A stretch of 23,070 nucleotides of DNA, from positions 1-23,070 of the forward strand of contig CAYFOI010000023.1 of assembly GCA_964344725.1 (NCBI GenBank). The letters run 5' to 3'. Each line of letters opens with the position of its first letter. Positions within the stretch are counted from its first letter, which is position 1. Position numbers and translations under genes: made by a program. This document shows positions 1 to 6,859 of the stretch, piece after piece. Source of the DNA: CG2-30-44-17 sp964344725 (GTDB taxonomy: Bacteria > Patescibacteriota > Gracilibacteria > UBA1369 > UBA12470). Under the pieces are notes generated by a model, which had not been told where the DNA came from, made no database searches, and saw only the letters and a program-made list of their open reading frames with translations.

Positions 1-516
1 GAGTCTGAAATGAGCTGCTGACATAATTGCTTCCCAGCTTTGGCCTTCTTGCAAATCTCCTTCGCTAGTCATTCCGTAGACTGTGTTTGGTTTGCCTTGT
101 TGCTTTAGGCCGAGTGCAACTCCTGTAGCGACAGACATGTTTTGGCCAAGTGAACCTCCTGACATTTCGATCCCTTTTGGGTGGAATCGTGAAGGGTGAC
201 CTTGGAGGTCTGATCCAAGATTACGAAAAGTCATTAAGTCTTCCGGTGGGAAGTAGCCGACTCTAGCTAAAATTGAGTAAATCGCTGGTGTTATGTGGCA
301 TTTACAAAAAATCATACGATCACGTTCTTCCCATTTAGGATTTTCAGGATCGTGTACTAGATATTCATTGTAGAGTGTTATTAACATTTCCACAGCGGAA
401 AGTGAGCCTCCTGGATGACCTGAACCAGCTGCGTTTGTCATTTCGATAATATCGCGACGCATTCGAATCGCTTTCAAGAGTAGATCTTTTTCCGAAAATT
501 TTTGTGGGTATTTCAT
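1..516 (-). CDS. Transketolase, N-terminal (TPP-binding) subunit, partial
   Basis: The gene begins with ATG at 514-516 on the minus strand and runs off the window edge; 172 residues are visible. The protein opens MKYPQKFSEKDLLLKAIRMR and contains the thiamine-diphosphate site AGSGHPGGSLSAVEML (His34), then SGGSLGQNMSVATGVALG. These are hallmarks of the N-terminal half of transketolase, which moves two-carbon ketol units in the non-oxidative pentose phosphate pathway. The start and spacing fit the split, archaeal-like form, in which N- and C-terminal halves are separate genes; the missing 3' part cannot be checked. The usual (G/S)-D-G-E metal-site motif reads S-E-G-D here (TSEGDLQEGQ). No Shine-Dalgarno sequence precedes the ATG, and an in-frame TAG sits directly before it, so the start is secure. 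Confidence 0.93.
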   Translation of the reverse strand, partial: MKYPQKFSEKDLLLKAIRMRRDIIEMTNAAGSGHPGGSLSAVEMLITLYNEYLVHDPENPKWEERDRMIFCKCHITPAIYSILARVGYFPPEDLMTFRNLGSDLQGHPSRFHPKGIEMSGGSLGQNMSVATGVALGLKQQGKPNTVYGMTSEGDLQEGQSWEAIMSAAHFRL

Positions 517-756
517 CTATGTAGACAAAATTAGCGGAGGCGTGCGGGCTTAAGTAAAGCGAAAACAAGGGTTTTTTGCAATGGCCTTAAGCAGATTTCT
601 AATTGCTTGTTGATCCGAAATGGTTTCTAAATCATGAAAATATGTTGTAGTTTTGGAGGCAAAAAATATGTTTTTTGTTATAAGTGCTAGGTATCTGACA
701 ACAGGTTGAGCTTTTATTAAAAATTTGCTATAATTTTAAGATTAAATTGTACTTTC
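517..756. other. Divergent intergenic region
   Basis: This spacer separates the minus-strand transketolase from the plus-strand 1211-residue gene. It holds the promoter at 706-734. It also holds a 7-bp inverted repeat, GCTTAAG at 548-554 and CTTAAGC at 585-591, with a T6 run between the arms. I see no convincing minus-strand promoter and no small gene. Confidence 0.5.
706..734 (+). promoter_or_regulatory. Sigma70-type promoter with extended -10 for the 1211-aa gene
   Basis: TTGAGC (706-711), a 17-base spacer, then TATAAT (729-734) preceded by TGC, an extended -10. The predicted RNA start is near 741, leaving a leader of about 16 bases with no Shine-Dalgarno sequence before ATG 757. Confidence 0.8.
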
Positions 757-3700
757 ATGGCACAGAGCGAACAAATAGTTGAAGCTGGTCCTTCGCAGAG
801 CGAAGGTCCGAGAACTTTGAAGCAGGTTTTTGAGGATGTTTTTGATTCGATGGAAGGTAATGATGAGGCTCGTGCTGCACTTAAAGAACTTGAGGAGAGT
901 TATACTGACGAGAGGCTTGATATTATTTTTGATACGCAAAGAGAGATAGCTGAACTTAGGCAGGAAATCGAGACGTCTATTTCGAATGACTCTAGGATTG
1001 ATGATGTTGAGAAAGGATATATCGATTCTCAGATTGATCGTGAGCGTATTGAGGATACGATTAATTCTAAGGTTGAGGGGATTGAGACGATTTCTGATCT
1101 TAGACAGCTTTCTTTTGAAAAACTTCTTGGATTGGAGGAAAAGTACGAGGGCATTATGTTTTATGCTTTTACAGATTTTCCGGATGCGAATACGAAGCTC
1201 GATTTTGAAAACTATTATTCTTGGTATAAAGCGCCTAAAGAGGGTGATTCGTTTAGTATTAATTTTTATGGTAATGAGGAAGCTAATAGTCGAATAGGGG
1301 CTGGTGATATTTTCCCTCCGACTGTTAGGGGAGTTACGGTTTATCCTGGTGGGAAGATAGATGATTCGGATCCTGAAAAGCGCGTTAGTACCCGTCGTCT
1401 TGGTCTTAAAGGGGATGGAAATCATGCTAATAGTGGATTTTTTGATGCTCAAGGTTATATTGTAATTTATTCTGGATATAAGGTTGTTGTAGGCTCCGTT
1501 GATATGAGCTTTGATCAAAAATATCGTAAGGAGGCTGGTAGTGATGGAAGACTTGGCGAGCTTGATTATGCTGCTTATGAGCGTGATCATGCGCAGGCTG
1601 ATAGTGATTTTGTTGGTGCTTTGCCGGCTGGAGCTCGCAGGGGCAAATATCATGGTGGAGAAACTCTTGATCGTTCTACTCGCCGTGATCTTGGGCTTAG
1701 GAAGAATCTTCCTGCTGGTAATATTCGCAGAATTCTTGATAAAGTTCCGGATTTACATCGTTATACCAGTGCTGCACGTGAAAAGTATCGTGCTAAGACT
1801 GGCATAGATATTCCTGAGAATATTATGTATGGAGTTGCGAAGGTTGAGTCGTCTTTCAAGGTTTGTGCGGCGAATCCTACGAGTAGTGCTCGTGGTCTTT
1901 ATCAGTTTGTTGGTAGTACGTGGAATAATTTTTTGGCGGCGAATCCTTGGGTTTATGAGAAGATGAACAAAGATGCCACTTGGAGGAATGTTGATCAAAT
2001 GGATTGGAGGTTTAATCCGGAAATTATAACTTATGCTGCTTATTGGCTTGCTACTACTGATTTGACTTATTTGCATAAGCATAGGGGAGAGGCTCATTAT
2101 AGTAGATTTGATAACAGTGCTTTTGCAAAATCTCATTCACCTAGTCCGTCTAATCCGATGAAGCTTTCTGTAGATGATACGTGGATTTTGTATCTGACTC
2201 ATCATGATGGTGCTGGAGGGGCGCTTAATAGACTTCAATATTTGGGAGAAAGAGAACGTGGCACTTCTGAAGCTGTTGCGGCTAAGCGAGCTGGTCTTGT
2301 TTCGTGGCAAGGTTATTCGAAAGGCAAATTATCTGCTGATAAGGATGCGAGGTTGATTGTTGGTATTGCAAATAAAGCTATGAAAGCCGCTAAGTCTTAT
2401 GGAGATCAGCTTAGTGGTTATAGTGTTTCAGAAAGCACAGGCAATTGGGGTTGGGGACAAGAGTATGTTTCTGCAGGTCCGCCTGAATCGGTTTCTTATT
2501 ATAAAGACACTGGGAATCTTGAGCGTATTTCGAGAAATCCTCATATTAGAGGAAAAACACTTTATGTTGGGTCGTCGTCGACTGTCGGATATACGAGGCA
2601 TATGGGTAATGGGGAAAAACCGATCAAAATATCTAAAGTTGGTCGGGGTATTGATGTTATGAGGCAGAAAGTTGCGAAGATGAAAACTGCTGAATTAAAG
2701 CAGTGTGATCGTGTGATAATACAGGGTGGTATCAAAAATGTTCTTGGTAGTGGTTCTAGGACCGATGCTCAAAGAGAAGCTGCTTATCGGACTTCTATTG
2801 AGGCGATGCAAGGCATGGTTGATGACATCCGTAGCAGGGCTCCTGGTGTAAAGATTTATGTTCAAGAAACTGTTCCTTGGACTCCTGAGAACACTGCTAT
2901 AGTTCGCAAGTACAATGACTGGATTAATTCTGGTCTTACGAATGTGGATGGAGTTATTCCGATTTATCAAATTATGAGTGATGAGCGTGGTCTTTGGGAT
3001 GAGAGATTTGGAAGTTCTCATTCAGGAGATACCTTGCATTGTAGAAAGAATAAATGGTTTGCTGGAATTGTTGCGGATTGGGTTGCTCGTAAGGAGAGCG
3101 GAGAAGCTGTTTCGGAGTCTAGAGAAAGGCTTGGTGTCCGTGCAGATCAGGTTAGATTGGTTGGTGATTCTTTGATGTGGCATGCAAGGAGTGGTATTGA
3201 AGTTGGAGGTCAGACAACGCCTACTATTGAAGCGAAAAGTACCCTTATGCATGGTAAGCGTGCAGACGAACTTCTTGAAGGCGTGAGAGCTGCGGCAAGT
3301 CGCGGAGAACTTGATGATCTACAGATTGCTGTTTTGGAAGGTGGGGCTAATAATTTTAATCCTAGTGAAACCACTGGTAGAACTCCGCCGGTTGGGCCAT
3401 TTACTGCTGAGCAAGTTCAAGGATATTTCCAAGAGATGATAGATATTCATAAGAGGGAAAATCCTGGAGTGCGAATTGTTTTAGTTACAATTCCGCCCGT
3501 AAAAGGGTGTACGGAATATATGGTTGAAGGTGGGTATGAGCAGACTTTGGCTGTGAATGAATGGATGAGGAGAAAAGCTGCTTCCGATCCGAATATCACG
3601 CTTGTTGATGTTTATAAGGCTGCTGAGGATCCTGCTAGGCCTGGGCATATGCGTTCTGAGTATGATATGGGTGATGGACTTCATTTCTCTGGACGTAATG

Positions 3701-4392
3701 TTCATGAGGCGGGGTCTGGTAAGGCTTTTTATGCTGACTTGATTGAGCGAGGTATTGTCGAAGCGGATCGCGCTCGGATGGAGCAAATGCAGCTTAGTGC
3801 TGCTCAGGTTGAAACTTCTGTGTCGAGTGCGCGTAATTCTCGAGCTACAGATCAATTGCCTTATAGAACTTTTGGTACAGGAAATGTTTATAATGGTGGT
3901 TTTATTGGTTTTGAAGGTGGTTCTAAAACCGCTTTTAGTCGAAGACGTGCTGAGAGTCAGATTAAATATCTTTATTCTCGTGGTGTGAGGACGATTATTA
4001 ATTTGGCTTCGGAAAATGGTGAGGAAACGCGACAGGTTCGTGAAATTATTAGTAGTTTGGGTTTTGCTATTGATTATCAGGTTAAAGTCGTGAATGTTAG
4101 TGATGATTTCAATGATAATAAGGCTCTTTTCGAGCTGGTTGGGGCAAAGATTAGTGATGGTAAAGGTATGTATATTCATTGTAGGCATGGAGCGCATCGT
4201 GCGCCTTTCTTGACTGCTGGTGGATTTTTGGCGAGTGGAAAGGTTACTAGTCTTGGAGACGCTTTCTCGAAGGCTGGTTTGAGTACGAAAAAATATGAGG
4301 AGATTAAGGCTACTAAGCTTTTAAAACAGCTTATTGATTATGCTGATAGCAAGGGGATTGCGGTTGAGCGAGAGTATAGGAATAGGTGGTAG
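757..4392 (+). CDS. Four-domain protein: lytic transglycosylase-like, two SGNH hydrolase-like, and Cys-phosphatase-like domains
   Basis: 1211 residues with no signal peptide or membrane segment visible. Residues 1-110 are acidic and helical (likely coiled coil); 125-330 form an unassigned region. About 345-560 resemble an SLT lytic transglycosylase: YGVAKVESSFK has the expected catalytic Glu364, followed by SSARGLYQFVGSTW. About 598-780 resemble an SGNH hydrolase with VGSSSTVG (Ser607), a GGIKN block and a DTLH block (Asp758, His761). About 797-995 are a second, more canonical SGNH domain: GDSL with Ser805, GGANN (862-866), DGLH (Asp973, His976). About 1035-1211 resemble a tyrosine or dual-specificity phosphatase with HCRHGAHRAP, an exact C-x5-R loop (Cys1142, Arg1148), and possible general acid Asp1116/Asp1117. 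SLT enzymes cleave glycan strands and SGNH enzymes often deacylate sugars, so a cell-wall role is a fair guess; the phosphatase substrate is unknown. Export route unclear. Confidence 0.85.
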   Translation: MAQSEQIVEAGPSQSEGPRTLKQVFEDVFDSMEGNDEARAALKELEESYTDERLDIIFDTQREIAELRQEIETSISNDSRIDDVEKGYIDSQIDRERIEDTINSKVEGIETISDLRQLSFEKLLGLEEKYEGIMFYAFTDFPDANTKLDFENYYSWYKAPKEGDSFSINFYGNEEANSRIGAGDIFPPTVRGVTVYPGGKIDDSDPEKRVSTRRLGLKGDGNHANSGFFDAQGYIVIYSGYKVVVGSVDMSFDQKYRKEAGSDGRLGELDYAAYERDHAQADSDFVGALPAGARRGKYHGGETLDRSTRRDLGLRKNLPAGNIRRILDKVPDLHRYTSAAREKYRAKTGIDIPENIMYGVAKVESSFKVCAANPTSSARGLYQFVGSTWNNFLAANPWVYEKMNKDATWRNVDQMDWRFNPEIITYAAYWLATTDLTYLHKHRGEAHYSRFDNSAFAKSHSPSPSNPMKLSVDDTWILYLTHHDGAGGALNRLQYLGERERGTSEAVAAKRAGLVSWQGYSKGKLSADKDARLIVGIANKAMKAAKSYGDQLSGYSVSESTGNWGWGQEYVSAGPPESVSYYKDTGNLERISRNPHIRGKTLYVGSSSTVGYTRHMGNGEKPIKISKVGRGIDVMRQKVAKMKTAELKQCDRVIIQGGIKNVLGSGSRTDAQREAAYRTSIEAMQGMVDDIRSRAPGVKIYVQETVPWTPENTAIVRKYNDWINSGLTNVDGVIPIYQIMSDERGLWDERFGSSHSGDTLHCRKNKWFAGIVADWVARKESGEAVSESRERLGVRADQVRLVGDSLMWHARSGIEVGGQTTPTIEAKSTLMHGKRADELLEGVRAAASRGELDDLQIAVLEGGANNFNPSETTGRTPPVGPFTAEQVQGYFQEMIDIHKRENPGVRIVLVTIPPVKGCTEYMVEGGYEQTLAVNEWMRRKAASDPNITLVDVYKAAEDPARPGHMRSEYDMGDGLHFSGRNVHEAGSGKAFYADLIERGIVEADRARMEQMQLSAAQVETSVSSARNSRATDQLPYRTFGTGNVYNGGFIGFEGGSKTAFSRRRAESQIKYLYSRGVRTIINLASENGEETRQVREIISSLGFAIDYQVKVVNVSDDFNDNKALFELVGAKISDGKGMYIHCRHGAHRAPFLTAGGFLASGKVTSLGDAFSKAGLSTKKYEEIKATKLLKQLIDYADSKGIAVEREYRNRW

Positions 4393-4417
4393 TACGTAAT
4401 CCGTAGTGTGTAGTAAG
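4390..4417 (+). repeat. Heptamer ladder of stop codons after the 1211-aa gene
   Basis: Four consecutive heptamers, TAGTACG, TAATCCG, TAGTGTG and TAGTAAG, start at the gene's own stop codon. Since 7 is not a multiple of 3, the stops fall successively in all three frames. No clear terminator follows: the imperfect GTTTTACC/GGCAAAAC pairing at about 4421-4439 lacks a T-run. Confidence 0.5.
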
Positions 4418-4475
4418 TGGAGTTTTACCTTTGGCAAAACAGCTATTTGTAGTAGTCGCTTAACGGAGACCGTTG

Positions 4476-4504
4476 TGTTATAGTGATGGCCGCTTTAATA
4501 AGCG
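4476..4504 (+). promoter_or_regulatory. Extended -10 promoter and 5'-end hairpin of folP
   Basis: TGT-TATAGT (4476-4484) is an extended -10 matching TATAAT at 5 of 6 bases; no good -35 is seen. RNA would start near 4491, exactly where a perfect hairpin CGCTT-TAAT-AAGCG begins (4491-4504). The leader to ATG 4512 is about 20 bases. The promoter lies inside the upstream in-frame TTG extension, which argues that the extension is not translated. Confidence 0.6.
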
Positions 4505-4511
4505 AAGAATT

Positions 4512-5687
4512 ATGTTTTTGAGATCTGTTCAAAATCAGGATGATGTTGAGAAATTGATGCGAAATATCGGTGTGACCGATGAGGGTGTTTCGTATATGAG
4601 AGGGAAGGGGGTTTTGCGTGTTGTGCAGATTAATGGTCTTGATACTCGTGGTGCGAATATCTTGAAGCAGGAGGCTCTTGCTGTTGGTGCTGATTTGGCT
4701 TTGCCGAGAGGTGCGGCTGCTTTTAAGACAGATGTGGTTGATGCGGTACTTATGGCTAATGATAAGCAGATCGGAAAGCTTGTTGCGAAATTAAAGGCTC
4801 AGCCTTTTGGGCTCAAGGAGGTTTCGGTAAGATTGGCGCAGGTTGTTGTTAATTATGACAAGGAAGAGTTTAAGCTCAAGTCGCCGCATGGGCGTGAGCT
4901 TGTGCTTGATTCTACAGTAGTGATGGGAGTTTTGAACGTAACTCCAGATAGTTTCTCTGATGCTGGAGAATTTAATTCTGTTGAAGCGGCAGTTGCGCGG
5001 GCGAAAGAGATGATTCAAGAAGGAGCTTCTATAATAGATATTGGTGGGGAGTCGACGGGACCAGGTTCTGAGGATGTGAGTTCAGAGGAGGAGCTTAGGC
5101 GTGTGATTCCTGTGATTGAGGCTGTTCGCAAAGAATTGCCTGATGTTTTTATATCTATTGATACTTATAAAGCGGAAGTTGCAGCGTTAGCTGTATCTTC
5201 TGGTGCGGACATGGTGAATGATGTGACTGCTGGAAGGGGAGATGATCGGATGTTTGAATCTATTGCTGATTTGAAAGTTCCGGCTGTCTTGATGTATGCG
5301 AAGGATGATACGCCGCGCACTAGTATGGACGAGGTCGTGTATGAGGATGTCATGAGGACTGTTGTTGAATTTTTGGAGAGTAGAATTGAGGAGCTTGGTT
5401 ATGATGAGCAAATTGCGGTGGATCCAGGGATGGGTGCTTTTGTAAGCAGCGATCCTGGATATAGTTATGAGATTTTGGAGCGGTTATCTGAGCTTAAGTC
5501 ACTTGGGAGGCCGATTCTTGTTGGTGCTAGTCGGAAGAGTTTTCTTGGTGGGGAAGTTGATGATCGGCTTGAGGGGTCTTTGGCTGCTGCGGTTGTGGCT
5601 GCCCAGAATGGTGCTAAAATAGTTCGTGTCCATGATGTTCGTGAGACAGTAAAGATTTTAAAAGTTCCTAACAAGCTAAAAAGCTAA
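4512..5687 (+). CDS. folP: Dihydropteroate synthase with N-terminal extension domain
   Basis: Joins 6-hydroxymethyl-dihydropterin pyrophosphate to p-aminobenzoate in folate synthesis; cytoplasmic. From ATG 4512 it has 391 residues. The C-terminal barrel carries the family signatures in order: VMGVLNVTPDSFSDAG (pterin binding), GASIIDIGGESTGPGSEDVS, ISIDTYKAEVA, MVNDVTAG, VDPGMG, ILVGASRKSFLG and VRVHDVRET. The first 125 residues form an extra domain (ANILKQEALAVGADLALPRG; QPFGLKEV) of the kind known in the longer FolP proteins of clostridia and some archaea. An in-frame TTG at 4473 would add 13 residues, but the -10 box lies within that stretch, so ATG 4512 is preferred. The COG0720 gene starts 20 bases after the stop, so the two are probably one operon. 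The last codons lie in an octamer repeat. Confidence 0.95.
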   Translation: MFLRSVQNQDDVEKLMRNIGVTDEGVSYMRGKGVLRVVQINGLDTRGANILKQEALAVGADLALPRGAAAFKTDVVDAVLMANDKQIGKLVAKLKAQPFGLKEVSVRLAQVVVNYDKEEFKLKSPHGRELVLDSTVVMGVLNVTPDSFSDAGEFNSVEAAVARAKEMIQEGASIIDIGGESTGPGSEDVSSEEELRRVIPVIEAVRKELPDVFISIDTYKAEVAALAVSSGADMVNDVTAGRGDDRMFESIADLKVPAVLMYAKDDTPRTSMDEVVYEDVMRTVVEFLESRIEELGYDEQIAVDPGMGAFVSSDPGYSYEILERLSELKSLGRPILVGASRKSFLGGEVDDRLEGSLAAAVVAAQNGAKIVRVHDVRETVKILKVPNKLKS

Positions 5688-5705
5688 CTAGCTAACCAGC
5701 TAAAC
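5674..5705 (+). repeat. Octamer tandem repeat (AGCTANNN x4) at the folP 3' end
   Basis: Four direct octamers, AGCTAAAA, AGCTAACT, AGCTAACC and AGCTAAAC, span the last codons of folP and the spacer up to the next ATG. TAA at 5685, 5693 and 5701 close all three frames. A second array with the same unit lies at 17914-17945. Confidence 0.75.
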
Positions 5706-5707
5706 AT

Positions 5708-6052
5708 ATGTTCGTAAGTCGAGATTTTAAATTTGATGCGGCACACTACTTGCCTAGTTATAAAGGCAAGTGCGAGAGGCTACATGGTCATACTTACAAG
5801 TTGCGTGTAACTCTTGAAGGTGAACCTGATGAGGAGGGGATGATTGTTGATTTCGGGGATATTAAAAGAGTTGTTAAGGAGAAAGTCTTGTCTGAGTTGG
5901 ATCATGCGGATTTGAATGAGGTTCTTGAAAATCCTTCTGCTGAAAATATTGCGGTTTGGATTTGGCAGAGGTTAGATAGTGCTTTTGATGCGAAGCTTTA
6001 TGAGGTCAAGGTTTGGGAGACGGAGGGGTGTTTTGTTACGTATAGGGGGTAG
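5708..6052 (+). CDS. COG0720 6-pyruvoyltetrahydropterin synthase/QueD homolog, predicted FolB replacement (PTPS-I/III type)
   Basis: 114 residues, a full-length T-fold enzyme. The expected zinc ligands are present: His13 (FDAAH), His26 and His28 (HGH). The active-site motif is KCERLHGH, with both Cys22 and Glu23. In this family a Cys marks QueD-type activity (queuosine precursor), while Glu next to it is the mark of PTPS-III enzymes that make 6-hydroxymethyl-dihydropterin and so bypass dihydroneopterin aldolase (FolB). A CExxHGH motif has been linked with both activities. Position directly after folP (20-base gap) and the lack of other queuosine genes here support the folate role, but this is inference. 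LDHADLNEV and WETEG near the C-terminus match the family's remaining catalytic positions. No Shine-Dalgarno sequence before ATG 5708. Confidence 0.88.
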   Translation: MFVSRDFKFDAAHYLPSYKGKCERLHGHTYKLRVTLEGEPDEEGMIVDFGDIKRVVKEKVLSELDHADLNEVLENPSAENIAVWIWQRLDSAFDAKLYEVKVWETEGCFVTYRG

Positions 6053-6095
6053 GGTTGTAGGGCATAGGGTATAGTTTTAGAATTCTAGAATTCTA
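6041..6095 (+). repeat. TAG-rich tandem repeats and palindrome after the COG0720 gene
   Basis: Two 15-base units, TATAGGGGGTAGGGT (6041-6055) and TGTAGGGCATAGGGT (6056-6070), begin in the last codons. They are followed by the 18-bp perfect palindrome TAGAATTCTAGAATTCTA (6078-6095), itself two octamers. TAG at 6050, 6058 and 6072 covers all three frames. No T-run follows, so this is not a classic terminator. Confidence 0.6.
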
Positions 6096-6105
6096 GAGCT
6101 ATCGA

Positions 6106-6114
6106 TGCTAAAAT
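6106..6114 (+). promoter_or_regulatory. Extended -10 promoter for the ABC transporter operon
   Basis: TGC-TAAAAT (6106-6114), 5 of 6 matches to TATAAT with an extended -10; no clear -35. The predicted start is near 6121, giving an A/T-rich leader of about 19 bases before ATG 6140. Confidence 0.5.
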
Positions 6115-6139
6115 CTTTCCGTAAATAAAAATTTTTCTT

Positions 6140-6859
6140 ATGGCGAAAATTTCTGAAAATATACCTCTTATTGATATCCGAGGTGTGACTAAGGTGTATG
6201 GTTGTGCGGGGTGTGAGACACATGCGCTTCGTGGTGTTGATTTTGTGATTCATCCTGGAGAATTTGCGGCAATTATTGGGCAGAGTGGATCGGGGAAGTC
6301 GACTCTTATGAATATCATTGGTTTTCTTGATACGGTTACTGATGGTGAGTACCACTTTGCTGGGCAGGATGTGACGAGTTTTACAGATGAGGAGTTGGCG
6401 CTGATTCGAAACAAGGAGATTGGGTTTGTTTTTCAGTCTTTCAATCTTTTGCCGAGGACGACGGCTGTGGATAACGTTAGGATGCCGCTTGTTTATGCTG
6501 GTGTTTCGGAGAATGAGCAGATCGAGCGGGCTAAAAAAATCTTAACTATGGTCGGGCTTGAGGATCGTTTTGGTCATATGCCAAATCAGCTTTCTGGTGG
6601 GCAGCAGCAGAGGGTTGCGATTGCGAGGGCTCTAATTAATAATCCGAGTTTGATTTTGGCGGATGAGCCGACAGGTAATTTGGATTCGCAGTCGGGGAAA
6701 GATGTGATGAAGATTTTTGATAATTTGAATAAAGAAGGGCATACGGTGATTTTGGTTACTCATGAGAAGAATATTGCTGCTCATGCGAATCGAGTTATTG
6801 AAGTTCTTGATGGGGAGATTGTTAGGGACGAGAAAAATGGTCATAAAATAAAAGTTTAA
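6140..6859 (+). CDS. MacB/LolD-type ABC transporter ATP-binding protein
   Basis: 239 residues. It powers the permease encoded next to it; the family serves mechanotransmission systems and lipoprotein or macrolide efflux rather than ordinary import. All nucleotide-binding motifs are intact: Walker A GQSGSGKST (47-55), Q-loop FVFQSFNLLP, signature LSGGQQQR (151-158), Walker B LILADEPTGNLD (Asp175, Glu176) and H-switch VTHE. The N-terminus carries a two-cysteine insert, YGCAGCETHAL, before the usual ALRGV, which is uncommon. The stop and the permease start overlap by one base (TAATG at 6857-6861), so translation is coupled. No MacA-like adaptor gene is visible beside the pair. Confidence 0.95.
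   Translation: MAKISENIPLIDIRGVTKVYGCAGCETHALRGVDFVIHPGEFAAIIGQSGSGKSTLMNIIGFLDTVTDGEYHFAGQDVTSFTDEELALIRNKEIGFVFQSFNLLPRTTAVDNVRMPLVYAGVSENEQIERAKKILTMVGLEDRFGHMPNQLSGGQQQRVAIARALINNPSLILADEPTGNLDSQSGKDVMKIFDNLNKEGHTVILVTHEKNIAAHANRVIEVLDGEIVRDEKNGHKIKV

Noticed and set aside
742..1653. 303-residue minus-strand reading frame opposite the 1211-aa gene
   Set aside because: It lies wholly antisense to a strongly supported multi-domain gene, is low-complexity Ile/Ser/Asn/Arg-rich, and has no recognisable motif. Similar antisense frames opposite the other genes were rejected for the same reason.
4421..4439. Hairpin GTTTTACC/GGCAAAAC as terminator of the 1211-aa gene
   Set aside because: It has an internal A-C mismatch, a 3-base loop and no following T-run.
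4473..4511. In-frame TTG start extending folP by 13 residues
   Set aside because: The extension contains the TATAGT -10 box and a hairpin where RNA would start, and the added residues do not resemble the family.
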